NCBI GenBank assembly: GCA_035550975.1
Contig: DASZOC010000082.1
Span: 1 to 57,502, forward strand
Direction of reading: 5' to 3'
Origin: DASZOC01 sp035550975
Lineage (GTDB): Bacteria > Actinomycetota > CADDZG01 > WHSQ01
Length of the DNA: 57,502 nucleotides
Both the position numbers and the translations under genes were made by a program. Under the pieces are notes generated by a model, which saw only the letters and a list, made by a program, of their open reading frames with translations, ran no database searches and was not told the origin of the DNA. Of this stretch, positions 9,044 to 17,900 are shown one piece after another. How positions within the stretch are numbered: the first letter of the stretch is position 1; every line of letters begins with the position of its first letter.

Positions 9044-10005
9044 GGCGCGGGAGCCGGGGGCCCGGTCACGGGCACCGGCGTCGAGGCGACGATGCCTGCG
9101 ACGATCCGCGCGACCGCACCGCGCTCCAGCCGCAGACCTGCCGCCGGGAGGACGCGATGCGAAAGAGATGCGACGGCAAGCGCCTTCACGTCGTCGGGGA
9201 CCACGAAATCGCGGCCCCGCAGCAGCGCTCGCGCCTGGGCGCAACGGACGAGCGTGATCGACGCGCGCGGGCTGGCTCCGAGCTCGATGTCGGAATGCGT
9301 TCGCGTGGCGCGGGTGACGGAAAGCGCATACGCCAGCACCTCGTCCGAGACATGCGTAGCGCGTACGACACCTCGGACTCCGACGACCTCGTCGGGGTCG
9401 AGCACCGCCTCCAGCTCTTCGATCGGGTGCGAGCTCAGCTGGGCCCGCACGATGTCCTGCTCCGTCGACGGGTCCACGTAGCCGAGGTCCATCGTCAACG
9501 CGAACCGATCCAACTGCCCCTCGGGCAACGGATACGTGCCGTGGTGTTCCATCGGGTTCTGGGTAGCGATCACGAACAGGGGCTCGGGCAGCGCATGTCG
9601 TGTCCCGTCGACGGTGACTGCGCCCTCGTCCATCGCCTCCAGCAGCGCCGATTGCGTGCGAGGTGTCGTGCGGTTCACCTCGTCTATGAGGACGACGTTC
9701 GCGAACACTGGGCCCGGCATGAACTCGAAGCCGCGCGTCGCCTGGTTGAACACGGAGCTGCCCGTAACGTCGCTCGGGAGGAGGTCGGGCGTCGCCTGGA
9801 TCCGTTTGAACGACCCCCTGATCGAACGGGCGAAGGACCGCGCAAGCATCGTCTTGCCGACGCCGGGAACGTCCTCGATGAGGAGATGGCCGCCGGCGAA
9901 CAGCGCGGTCGCAGCAGCCTCTACGGCACGCGTCTTGCCGCGGATGACCTTTTCTACGTTCTCGATGAGCGATCGGGCGGCGGTCGTAGCCGCGGCGCGG
10001 TCCAT
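9040..10005 (-). CDS. MoxR-family AAA+ ATPase
   Basis: 321 residues. Walker A DVPGVGKT (45-52), Walker B VVLIDEVNR (104-112) and sensor-1 ATQNP (147-151) are intact. MoxR ATPases act as chaperones that mature or insert metal or cofactor-containing complexes together with vWA/DUF58 partners. It is the first gene of the moxR-DUF58-tgpA operon (ATGA overlap). A TAGCTT -10 about 29 nt upstream would give a short leader with a weak AGG ribosome site. Divergent from archease with a 35-nt gap. Confidence 0.9.
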   Translation of the reverse strand: MDRAAATTAARSLIENVEKVIRGKTRAVEAAATALFAGGHLLIEDVPGVGKTMLARSFARSIRGSFKRIQATPDLLPSDVTGSSVFNQATRGFEFMPGPVFANVVLIDEVNRTTPRTQSALLEAMDEGAVTVDGTRHALPEPLFVIATQNPMEHHGTYPLPEGQLDRFALTMDLGYVDPSTEQDIVRAQLSSHPIEELEAVLDPDEVVGVRGVVRATHVSDEVLAYALSVTRATRTHSDIELGASPRASITLVRCAQARALLRGRDFVVPDDVKALAVASLSHRVLPAAGLRLERGAVARIVAGIVASTPVPVTGPPAPAP

Positions 10006-10040
10006 CGGTTCATCCTGCCACCTGTGGAAAGCTAGATCTC

Positions 10041-10451
10041 ATGGGCGGATTCGAGCACATCGAGCACACCGCAGACGTCGGCATCCGCGCGTGGGACACA
10101 TCGCTCGAAGGCTGCTTCGAACAGACGACCCTCAGCCTGCTAGCGATCATGGACGCGTGGGAACCGGGGACCGGTGAACGAGTCGAGCTCGAGCTGGAGG
10201 CCAGAGACCGCATCGCGCTGCTCGTCGACTGGCTGTCGGAGGTGCTCTACCTACAAGACGCGCGCGACGCGATAGTGACCGGCATCGACATCGAGCGCGT
10301 CAGCGAGACCGATATCAAAGGGTCGGTATCGCTCGTCCCGCGCGGGGACCGCTCCCTCGAAGGGACGGCGGTCAAGGCCATCACGTATCACAAGCTCGCG
10401 ATCGACAAGGACGCGGACGGGTGGACCGCCCGCGTCTACGTGGACGTCTGA
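10041..10451 (+). CDS. Archease, activator of RtcB RNA ligase
   Basis: 136 residues, full length for the family. The N-terminal HTADVGI signature carries the metal-binding Asp12, the middle has KAITYHKL, and the protein ends VYVDV with the family's near-C-terminal Asp. Archease promotes guanylylation and turnover of RtcB; rtcB lies 390 nt downstream on the same strand, with the oppositely oriented dodecin gene between. The last codons and stop are part of a 14-bp perfect hairpin. Confidence 0.92.
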   Translation: MGGFEHIEHTADVGIRAWDTSLEGCFEQTTLSLLAIMDAWEPGTGERVELELEARDRIALLVDWLSEVLYLQDARDAIVTGIDIERVSETDIKGSVSLVPRGDRSLEGTAVKAITYHKLAIDKDADGWTARVYVDV

Positions 10452-10469
10452 AGAGGTCCACGTAGACGC
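10432..10469 (+). terminator. 14-bp perfect hairpin spanning the archease stop
   Basis: Positions 10432-10445 pair perfectly with 10456-10469 around a 10-nt loop that contains the TGA stop (10449-10451). No T-tract follows, so it is either a U-less terminator or a 3' end stabiliser. A degenerate copy of the stem's left arm and stop (10491-10513, CTCTATGTGGATGTCTAA) follows, as if the gene end had been duplicated. Confidence 0.5.
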
Positions 10470-10513
10470 CGGGCCGTTGCAACTGTCCCACGCTCTATGT
10501 GGATGTCTAAGAG

Positions 10514-10753
10514 CTACTCGTTACCGAGCGCGCCCTCCTCGATGAGGAACGCGACCTTGCAGTGAACCTTGTAGTTCTCGATCTCGCCGTTCGACCCAAC
10601 CGTCGCGTTGCTCCCGAGGACCTCTACCCCCTGGATGTTGCGGACCGACTTCGACGCGATCCGAACCGCCTCGCGGACCGCGTCGGAGAAAGAGCTCGTC
10701 GAGCTCCCTACCAGCTCGATCACCTTTACGACTCCGCCCGGTTTCTCGGCCAC
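10514..10753 (-). CDS. Dodecin family flavin/CoA-binding protein
   Basis: 79 residues, slightly longer than typical (about 65-75). The core (VVKVIELVGSSTSSFSDAV and IQGVEVLGSNATV) matches dodecins, small proteins forming hollow dodecamers that store FMN, FAD or CoA. The start is GTG with a strong GAGGAGGA ribosome site just upstream. It reads opposite to archease and rtcB and sits between them. Confidence 0.88.
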   Translation of the reverse strand: MAEKPGGVVKVIELVGSSTSSFSDAVREAVRIASKSVRNIQGVEVLGSNATVGSNGEIENYKVHCKVAFLIEEGALGNE

Positions 10754-10824
10754 GGCTCCTCCTCGTAATCGACTTCAACCTTCCGCCGTGGGGCCTACCC
10801 CCGCTCGTCCGCAGGAAACATGGA

Positions 10825-10830
10825 TAGGTT
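10825..10830 (+). promoter_or_regulatory. -10 element of a leaderless rtcB promoter
   Basis: TAGGTT lies 7 nt before ATG 10838, so transcription would start at or next to that codon. An upstream in-frame ATG at 10820 precedes this -10 and is thus an unlikely start. Confidence 0.5.
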
Positions 10831-10837
10831 GTGCGCG

Positions 10838-12283
10838 ATGGAGCTGCGGCGGATAGACGACTTCCAGTGGGAGGTCCCGATCGGCTACGTCGACGGGATG
10901 CGGGTCCCGGGGCGGGTCTTCGGGACCGAGGCGATCGTCACGAAGGCGGTGCAGGACAAGGCCGTCGACCAGGTCGCGAACGTCGCCACGCTGCCGGGCA
11001 TCGTTCGAGCTTCGTTCGCGATGCCCGACATCCACTGGGGCTACGGCTTCCCCATCGGCGGTGTCGCCGCGACCGACGCGGAAGCCGGCGGAGCCATCTC
11101 GCCCGGAGGCGTCGGCTTCGACATCGGGTGCGGCGTCCGGTTGGTTCGCTCCGACCTGAGCTGGGACAACGAGGTCAAGCCGCGTGTGCGCGAGCTCGTC
11201 GACACGTTGGGCCGCCGCGTCCCTCGAGGCGTGGGGGGATCGGGTCGCCTGCCCCTCCACGGCCGCGACGTGGAGCGCGTCCTGGCGGAGGGCGTTCGCT
11301 TCCCGTTGTCGAAGGGCGTCGGCTGGGAGGAAGACGCCGAGCTGTGCGAGGACGCGGGGACGCTGCCGAGCGCGGAGCCCGACGCGGTGTCGGATCGTGC
11401 GAAAGAACGCGGCGCGCCTCAGCTCGGGAGTCTTGGAGCCGGCAACCACTTCCTCGAGGTACAGGTCGTCGACCAGATACGAGACTCCACCGCGGCGAAG
11501 GCAATGGACCTCTTCGAGGGGCAAGTGGTCGTGATGATCCATTCCGGGTCCCGCGGCATCGGCCACCAGACGTGCACCGACTACGTCCGGACGATCGATC
11601 GTCTTATGCCGGGGCTGGGCATCGACGTGCCCGACCGTCAGCTGGCATGCGCGCCCCTCGATCATCCCGATGCACAGCGCTACCTGCACGCGATGGACGC
11701 AGCCGGCAACTTCGCCCGCGCCAACCGGCACGTCCTGATGGATGCGACCAGGGAGGCATTCGCAGAGGTGTTCGGTCGCTCGGCGCGCGACATGGGGTTG
11801 AACCTCGTCTACGACATCTCGCACAACCTCGCGAAGCTCGAAGATCACGACGTCGACGGAACGCGCATGAGCCTGTGTGTTCACCGGAAGGGAGCGACGC
11901 GCGCGTTCGGTCCCGGCCACCCCGAGATCCCGGATCGATACAAAGCCGTGGGCCAGCCGGTCATCATCCCCGGAAGCATGGGGACGGCATCTTTCGTGCT
12001 GGTCGGCGCCGCCGGCGCGCGCGAACGATCTTTCTCTTCCACCTGTCACGGCGCGGGACGTGCGATGAGCCGCACGCAGGCGAAGAGGCAGATGAGCGGG
12101 CACGACCTCAAGCATCAGCTTCGCCAGCAGGGGATCCTGGTGTCGGTCGCGAAGGCGAAGCTACTGTCGGAAGAGGCGCCCTACGCGTACAAGGACGTAT
12201 CGGAGGTCGTCGAAGCATGCGAGGGCGCGGGGCTGACGAAGGTCGTTGCGCGCCTGCGCCCCGTGGGCGTCATCAAGGGTTAG
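10838..12283 (+). CDS. rtcB: RNA 3'-phosphate ligase RtcB
   Basis: 481 residues. Joins RNA 2',3'-cyclic phosphate or 3'-phosphate ends to 5'-OH ends using GTP and Mn2+, repairing cleaved tRNA or other RNA. Motifs: DIGCGVRL (Mn ligand Cys), HSGSRGIGHQ, NLVYDISHN and the guanylylated His in TCHGAGR. The start MELRRIDD matches the family N-terminus (K/R-I-D-x-x-W-E-I/V-P) and has a correctly placed -10; the alternative ATG 10820 adds six residues. It works with archease upstream. No RtcA or CARF/RtcR regulator is present. Its stop overlaps the convergent gene's stop by 4 nt (TTAG). Confidence 0.95.
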   Translation: MELRRIDDFQWEVPIGYVDGMRVPGRVFGTEAIVTKAVQDKAVDQVANVATLPGIVRASFAMPDIHWGYGFPIGGVAATDAEAGGAISPGGVGFDIGCGVRLVRSDLSWDNEVKPRVRELVDTLGRRVPRGVGGSGRLPLHGRDVERVLAEGVRFPLSKGVGWEEDAELCEDAGTLPSAEPDAVSDRAKERGAPQLGSLGAGNHFLEVQVVDQIRDSTAAKAMDLFEGQVVVMIHSGSRGIGHQTCTDYVRTIDRLMPGLGIDVPDRQLACAPLDHPDAQRYLHAMDAAGNFARANRHVLMDATREAFAEVFGRSARDMGLNLVYDISHNLAKLEDHDVDGTRMSLCVHRKGATRAFGPGHPEIPDRYKAVGQPVIIPGSMGTASFVLVGAAGARERSFSSTCHGAGRAMSRTQAKRQMSGHDLKHQLRQQGILVSVAKAKLLSEEAPYAYKDVSEVVEACEGAGLTKVVARLRPVGVIKG

Positions 12284-12687
12284 GACGCGAGCAGACGGCG
12301 GTGTTGCGGCCCCATGCACTCGTCCTGCACGAACAACAGACCTGCCTCCTCGGCGAGCCGCCGCGCCTCGTCGTTCACGATCCCCAGCTGTAGCCACACG
12401 GCCTCGGCGCCGATCGCGATCGCGTCGCGGACGACGTCGGGAGTGAACTCCGGCCGTCGGAAGACCTCGACGACCTCCACCGGCTCCGGGATGTCACGCA
12501 GCGACGGGTACGACTTCTCACCCAGGACCTCGTCGACGTTCGGGTTGACCGGGATGATCCGATAGCCACTCTGCTTCAGGTACGCGGGGATGTAGTTGCC
12601 CGCGCGGTCGGGATCGTCGGACGCTCCGACGACCGCGATCGTGCGGAAAGACCCGAGGATCTCGCGCATCACTGCGTCGGCGGTCAC
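12280..12687 (-). CDS. CoA-binding domain protein (YccU-like)
   Basis: 135 residues, a single Rossmann CoA-binding domain as in the succinyl-CoA synthetase alpha subunit: TIAVVGASDDPDRAGNYIP, then GYRIIPVNP and AVWLQLGI. Function in the family is unknown; CoA or nucleotide binding is expected. The start is GTG. It overlaps the rtcB stop convergently by 4 nt and lies 17 nt downstream of mutM on the same strand, so it may be co-transcribed with it. Confidence 0.85.
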   Translation of the reverse strand: MTADAVMREILGSFRTIAVVGASDDPDRAGNYIPAYLKQSGYRIIPVNPNVDEVLGEKSYPSLRDIPEPVEVVEVFRRPEFTPDVVRDAIAIGAEAVWLQLGIVNDEARRLAEEAGLLFVQDECMGPQHRRLLAS

Positions 12688-12704
12688 GAACGATTACTAC
12701 CCCT

Positions 12705-13508
12705 TTAGACGCGCTGGCAAGCGGGGCAATATGTCGTCCCGCGGCCCCCCACGACGATCTTCCGCAGAGGCATGGAACACCGGGGGCAGGGCCGCCCTGC
12801 CTGACCGTACGCGATCAGGAACGACGCGTTGCGCCCGCTCGCGCCGTTCACCATCTGGTAATCGCGGAACGTCGTTCCCTCGCGTTCGAGCGAGTCTGCG
12901 AGGACCTGCCGGATCGCGCGGTGAAGTTCGAACGCCCTCCGCTTCCCGACTCGTCGCGAGAGTGGATGGATCCGCGCCTGCCACAGCGCCTCGTCCGCGT
13001 AGATATTGCCGACGCCTGCGACGGGACGCTGGCTGAGCAGGAACGGCTTTATAGGAGAGCGCGTCCTCGCAACCGTCTCCGCGAAGGTCTCCGCGTCGAA
13101 GTCGTCCGACAGGGGCTCGGGCCCGAGCATGGCGAGCGTCGGCAACGTGGAGTAATCGCCTGCATGCACTACGGCGAGGCGACCGAACCTGCGCGGATCG
13201 CGGAACACGAGCTCGCGGCCGTCATCGAGCGAAACGATCGCTCGTGCGTAGGTGTCCTTGTCGCCGAAAGCGAACGAGCCGGTCATGCCGAGGTGCATCA
13301 CGAGCTCGAGGCCGCCATCGAGCGGCGCGATCATGAACTTCCCCTTTCGGTGGACGCGCTCGACGCGGTGGCCTATGGCGCGTTCGACGTCGTGGAACTC
13401 ACGCGGCACCGTCGGCAGAGGATCTGTCCAGACCTCGTCTATGCGCCGGCCCGCCAGCTCCGGATCCAGTTGACGACGCACCGACTCGACCTCGGGGAGC
13501 TCGGGCAT
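12705..13508 (-). CDS. mutM: Formamidopyrimidine-DNA glycosylase
   Basis: 267 residues. Base-excision glycosylase/AP lyase that removes 8-oxoG and FaPy. The N-terminus MPELPEVE supplies the catalytic Pro and Glu; an H2TH region includes PVAGVGNIYADEALW, and a C-terminal zinc finger has two CxxC pairs (CPRC and CPAC). The ATG is fixed by the catalytic Pro. TAACCT lies 6 nt before it, so the mRNA is probably leaderless, and this -10 overlaps that of the divergent csaA-like gene. Confidence 0.95.
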   Translation of the reverse strand: MPELPEVESVRRQLDPELAGRRIDEVWTDPLPTVPREFHDVERAIGHRVERVHRKGKFMIAPLDGGLELVMHLGMTGSFAFGDKDTYARAIVSLDDGRELVFRDPRRFGRLAVVHAGDYSTLPTLAMLGPEPLSDDFDAETFAETVARTRSPIKPFLLSQRPVAGVGNIYADEALWQARIHPLSRRVGKRRAFELHRAIRQVLADSLEREGTTFRDYQMVNGASGRNASFLIAYGQAGRPCPRCSMPLRKIVVGGRGTTYCPACQRV

Positions 13509-13513
13509 GCCCT

Positions 13514-13520
13514 TAGGTTA
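13514..13520. promoter_or_regulatory. Overlapping back-to-back -10 elements for mutM and csaA-like gene
   Basis: TAGGTTA encodes TAGGTT on the + strand, 6 nt before the csaA-like ATG (13526), and TAACCT on the - strand, 6 nt before the mutM ATG (13508). The start codons are only 17 nt apart. Both transcripts would begin at the start codon. Confidence 0.6.
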
Positions 13521-13525
13521 GAGCC

Positions 13526-13921
13526 ATGCCACAACACGAGATCGACACCGAGGGCTTGCCCTACGCGCTGAACAAACTGCCCAAGAAACCGGACGTCGGC
13601 ATCGACGCCTTCTTCGCGCTCGACCTTCGTACCGGCAAGGTCGTAGACGTCCAGCCCTTTCCCGAGGCACGCAAGCCGGCGTGGAAGCTGAAGGTCGACT
13701 TCGGCCCCGTTGTCGGCGTCCTCCAGACGAGCGCCCAGATCACGAACTACACGGAGGAACAGCTACGAGGCCGGATGGTGGTGGGCGCGATCAACCTGGG
13801 GACGAAGAAGATCGCCGGTTTCACGAGCGAGTTCCTCATACTCGGCGCGCTGGATGCAGACGGCACCGTCCGACTGCTGCAACTGGAAGAAGAGGTCGAG
13901 CCCGGTGCTCCGGTGGCCTAA
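13526..13921 (+). CDS. CsaA-like tRNA-binding (OB-fold) protein
   Basis: 131 residues containing one tRNA_bind OB fold (FFALDLRTGKVVDVQPFPEA; LQTSAQITNYTEEQLRGR; VVGAINLGTKKIAGFTSEFL). Related to CsaA and to the C-terminal domain of some methionyl-tRNA synthetases. CsaA is described as a secretion-related chaperone with tRNA affinity; the role here is inferred. Leaderless start, TAGGTT 6 nt upstream. Confidence 0.85.
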   Translation: MPQHEIDTEGLPYALNKLPKKPDVGIDAFFALDLRTGKVVDVQPFPEARKPAWKLKVDFGPVVGVLQTSAQITNYTEEQLRGRMVVGAINLGTKKIAGFTSEFLILGALDADGTVRLLQLEEEVEPGAPVA

Positions 13922-13923
13922 GG

Positions 13924-13951
13924 TAGCGGCTGGCAAAGGCGCCAGCCGCTA
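13924..13951. terminator. Bidirectional hairpin between csaA-like and TauE genes
   Basis: Positions 13924-13934 pair perfectly with 13941-13951 (11 bp, GC-rich, 6-nt loop). The right arm contains the stop codon of the convergent TauE half-gene. There is no T-tract on either strand. Confidence 0.55.
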
Positions 13952-14365
13952 GGTCGCCGAGCCCTCGCTTGACCCGGCCGCCTCCCGGACCGCCGTCTTC
14001 CGGCCGTCGTGGATGACCCGGGCTCCCATCAGCACGAGGAAGATCGCGAACACGGTTTGCAGCATCTCCTCGTCGATGCTCAAGGCGATCTTGGCTCCGA
14101 TGAACGCCCCGAACACCCCCCCTATCGCGAGGATGCCCCCGTGCTCGAACGAGACGTAGCCGCGCTTGTGATGGGCAATCACGCCCGCGATCGCCGTCGG
14201 GATGATCACGAGCAGTGACGTCCCTTCCGCGAGGTGTTGTGATCGGTCGAGCAGCAACACCATGAACGGGACCATGGCGATACCCCCGCCGATCCCGAAC
14301 AACGCCGACAAGAGGCCCACGAGAACGCCGAACGCCACGACCCCTGCGGCGACCGCGAGCGTCAT
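13949..14365 (-). CDS. TauE/SafE family permease, second half-protein
   Basis: 138 residues, about half of a normal TauE/SafE (about 250 residues, two repeats). It has four predicted membrane helices and the repeat signature FGIGGGIAMVP near the N-terminus, equivalent to one repeat. ATG 14365 gives an ATGA overlap with the upstream half-gene; an in-frame GTG lies 6 nt earlier. The family exports sulfite, sulfonates or similar organic anions. The two halves probably assemble as a heterodimer. Confidence 0.8.
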   Translation of the reverse strand: MTLAVAAGVVAFGVLVGLLSALFGIGGGIAMVPFMVLLLDRSQHLAEGTSLLVIIPTAIAGVIAHHKRGYVSFEHGGILAIGGVFGAFIGAKIALSIDEEMLQTVFAIFLVLMGARVIHDGRKTAVREAAGSSEGSAT

Positions 14366-14724
14366 GTCCACAGCAGCATCCCGGCGACGACCAACATCAG
14401 CACTCCGAACGCGACCTTCAGAGGTCCTTCCGCCGCCCGGTGCATGATCCGCGCGCCGAGAGGCGCACCGAAGAGTGACCCCGCTGCGAGCAGCGCCGCA
14501 AGCGGCACATCGACCTCTCCCTCGGCGCCGAACGTGGCCGCACCGACGGCTCCCATCAGCACAACCGCGGCCAGCGAGGTCGCGTGTGCCTGATGCTGCG
14601 TGAGGCCAACAGCCATCACCAAGAGGGGAACCATCACGACCCCACCCCCAACCCCGAGCAACCCGCTCATGAGGCCCGCCAATAACCCACTGGCGATGAC
14701 GATCGCAACGCTTCGCCGGCTCAC
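14362..14724 (-). CDS. TauE/SafE family permease, first half-protein
   Basis: 120 residues with four predicted helices and the signature LGVGGGVVMVPLLV, corresponding to the N-terminal repeat of TauE/SafE. It ends cleanly at TGA inside an ATGA overlap with the second half. Each half carries its own glycine-rich motif and a matching C-terminal helix, so this looks like an organised two-subunit permease and not a recent break. Confidence 0.8.
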   Translation of the reverse strand: MSRRSVAIVIASGLLAGLMSGLLGVGGGVVMVPLLVMAVGLTQHQAHATSLAAVVLMGAVGAATFGAEGEVDVPLAALLAAGSLFGAPLGARIMHRAAEGPLKVAFGVLMLVVAGMLLWT

Positions 14725-14764
14725 GCGGTCACGCTATAGGTCACGTGCGGGCCACGCGACAACG

Positions 14765-14850
14765 TGCCCGGGGTGGGATTCGAACCCACACGGCCTTTCG
14801 GCCAAGGCGGTTTAAGCGCCTCGCGGATACCCTGATTTCGCCACCCGGGC
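14765..14850 (-). tRNA. tRNA-Leu (anticodon UAA)
   Basis: 86 nt. Acceptor GCCCGGG pairs with CCCGGGC; discriminator A; no encoded CCA. The anticodon stem AGGCG/CGCCT encloses loop CTTAAAC (anticodon TAA). A long type-II variable arm (TGGCCGAAAGGCCG) and a T-arm with loop TTCGAAT are present. It reads leucine UUA codons, rare in such GC-rich DNA. Confidence 0.95.
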
Positions 14851-14886
14851 GTGGTTCCAGTCTAGCCACCGGACCTGATGCCGACG

Positions 14887-14920
14887 CGACAGGAGCTCGC
14901 CCGAATGCGAGCTCCTGTCG
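14887..14920 (-). terminator. 14-bp perfect hairpin downstream of the tandem subtilase gene
   Basis: 14887-14900 pairs perfectly with 14907-14920 around a 6-nt loop, 18 nt past the stop codon of the subtilase gene and 36 nt upstream of tRNA-Leu on the same strand. No T-tract. Probably a U-less terminator or a 3' stabiliser separating the two units. Confidence 0.55.
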
Positions 14921-14938
14921 AGCGCGATCGATGTTTCC

Positions 14939-17900
14939 TTACGACGTCTTGGTATCCGAAGATCCTATGTAATACGCGTCCCCGTCGAAGACCGCCTGGT
15001 ATTCGTGGCTTCCCTTGGCGCAATTGGTGGGCGCGTTCGCCGACGCCACACCATCGGGTCCGGTGACCGCAGTCGCCACATGAGTGCCGTCGCAGAAGAA
15101 AGAGATCTCCCGGTCGGCAACACCGACTCCGCTGTCGGCGTCGGTAAGCGTTGCCGTCAACGAACGACCCTTCTTCTTCCCACTCCCGGTCGCGGGTCCT
15201 ACCTCGAGCGACGAAAGAGTGTCCTCGCTCTCGATGACAAAGCTCATCACGTTAGAAGACCCCTGACGCGTCTCCGTCTCCTCGAAGCGGACGAACACGT
15301 CATACGCTCCGGGAGCCTCCTTCAGCGTCCGAGTCGTAGATGCGACGCCTCGCTCGTTCGTCTCGGCAACCCACTCGACGGTCTCGTCCGCCCCCACGAT
15401 CGAGAAGGTCAGCTTCGCCCCTTCGACCGGTGCGCCTGAGGAGTCCGTGAGCCGAGCGGCGAACGTGGCATCATCGCTGTAGTCACCCGCGGTGGCCGAC
15501 TCGGCGGTGAATTCAAGCTGAGTCTCTTCGGGCCCTGCCTCGACAGCGCGGACCGCGCTCAGCGCGTTGACCCGACCGAACCCGACGATCGGATCCCATC
15601 CTTCGGTGTAGAGGTCGTCTGACGTCTCCAGGATGGTCTGGACGATCGTGTCGGCGTTGGCCTTCGAACGGTCGCCTCCGATGCGGTCGTACAGCAACGC
15701 CGCAATACCCGCGACGTGTGGCGACGCCATCGAGGTCCCGTCGAGAGAGTCGTACCCGGTCTCATAGCAGGTCGAAGATTCGGTGCGGAGGTAGGTCGAC
15801 ACGATCCCTTCGTCACAGAACGTTCCCTGGCCGCCAGGCGCTGCAACGACGGCCTCCATCTTCAGCCCTTCTGCGTTGCGGTCGACATTCACCGGGAGGT
15901 CCGTGTACCACGCACGCATGTCGTCCCTGTCCGTCGCCACGACACAGATGACGTTACGAGATAACGATGGGTACTCGCACGTCGGCTGCACAAAGTTGCC
16001 GGCGGCCGCCGCGATGACGACGCCGTTGGTTCGGGCGTACGCCATTGCCTCCTCAGTCATCGGGTATCCGTCGGGACCGAGGTGGCTGAACGGAGGTATG
16101 TCACCGATCGAGAGGTTGATGACATGGGCGCGGTTGTCGGTCGCGAAGCGGATGCCGTCGGCCATCGCCTTGTCGAGGTCGGACTCACCGAACACGCGGA
16201 CCGGAATGATCGTTGCGTCGGGAGCGACACCGACGACGCCCTTGCCGTTGTTTGTGCATGCGGCCGCGATCCCCGCTACGTGGGTCCCGTGCCCGTTGTC
16301 ATCCTGCGGACGGTCGCCGACGCTGATGTCGGAACCCGGCAGGATCGACAGCTTGCCCGGGCAGTAGAAATCCTCGTGGCCGAGGTCGACGCCAGAGTCG
16401 ACGATCGCGATGTTGATCCCGTGACCGGTGGCGTTGCGCTCCTGCCACGCCTGGGGCGCCTGGATCTTGGCCATGCCCCACTGGTCCGCGAACAGCGGAT
16501 CGTTCGGATCTGCGGGGTAAGTGCCGCGTTCGCCCCGTGGGAGCGGGTCTGGATCCTCGTTGCCGCCGCCGCCACTGCCGCCGCCGCCACTGCGCGATCC
16601 GTAGGTAAAGCCAGACGGGAAGTCGGCGGAGTCGAACAGGATGGGCCCGGCGCCGTTGATGTAACGCAGCCCGACCTCGACCGCGATCTCTCCCGCGGGG
16701 ACGCTCAGCGGAGCACCCGACGCGTCGGTGGTGAATGTGTGCACAACGTGCCCGATCGCGCCCGGAGCGGGAGCCTTCACCGCGAGGAAGGGAAGGACGA
16801 TCTTGGTCGACCCGCTCCAGACGGAGATTGCATACTCCACCTTGCCGGTCTGGATCTCCTCTTCCGGTCCTTTGTGCCAAAAATCGACGGTGATGGAGTT
16901 CAGCGGTTGCGCGATCGACCCCACCCACGTCGGGTCGTAGATCGTTCCCGAGTTGGAGCCGGATACGGGCAGGTCCAGCGCGAGCGCAGGGTCGTCCCAC
17001 GGTGGCGCCTTTGCGTCGAACGTGTTGGCGTCGAAGATCTTGTCGGTCGTGTTGAACCGCGTCGCCTCACTATGGAAGTAGTAGGTCTCGACGTCACTGA
17101 TCGGGTCGGGCTCTACGGAGTCGCACGCGTCGCCGGTGCCGTCACCGTCGGCGTCTTCCTGGGCCGGGTTGGCGACATCGCCGCAGTTATCCGTTGCGTC
17201 CGAGACACCATCACCATCCGAGTCGGTCTGGTCGGGATCACACGCGTCGCCGATACCGTCACCGTCGGCGTCTTCCTGGCCCGCGTTAGGCACGGCGGGG
17301 CAGTTGTCGACCTCGTCGGCGACGCCGTCAGCGTCCGAGTCGCGGACGGTCGAGAGGTCACACTTGGCCTGGACGGCCGCCGGCGGAGTGGCCCCGCCGG
17401 GCGCAAGCACGTTCGCCCATGCCCAGCACACCGCCCCGAACGCGTTCACCTGGCCATAGCCCCACGCGTTGTTCCACGTGAGACCCAAACTGTTGGGACC
17501 GGTCCACTTCTTCTCGGCCCCCACGTCCTTGTATTCAGGCGAGTTGACGATCGCGTCGCGGACGGGATACACGCCGGGCACGTACGCGCCGGTGGCGGAG
17601 TAACCGTTCCCGCGCGAGGCCATCAGGTTGACGCCGCCCGTCTGCGGCTTCGCCTTCTCGCCTGCCTCGAGCAACAACGCCGCGATACCCGCGACGTGCG
17701 GCGTGGCCATGCTCGTGCCCGACGCGTTACTCAGCAGGAACGGCGCGGGGCCGGCTGCCTGGATGTTCTGCCCCGGCGCTGCGATCTCGGGCTTGCGGTA
17801 CCGGTCGGCGAGGTTCGCCGCACTCGTCGCGCCACCCGCAGTGGTGTCGCCGGACTGGTTGTTGGGACCGCGGCTCGAGAAACCGCTGATGATGTCGTTG

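Noticed and set aside
14745..14972. A peptide resembling RGGIRTHTA proteins
   Set aside because: It is the plus-strand translation of the tRNA-Leu gene, a well-known mis-annotation.
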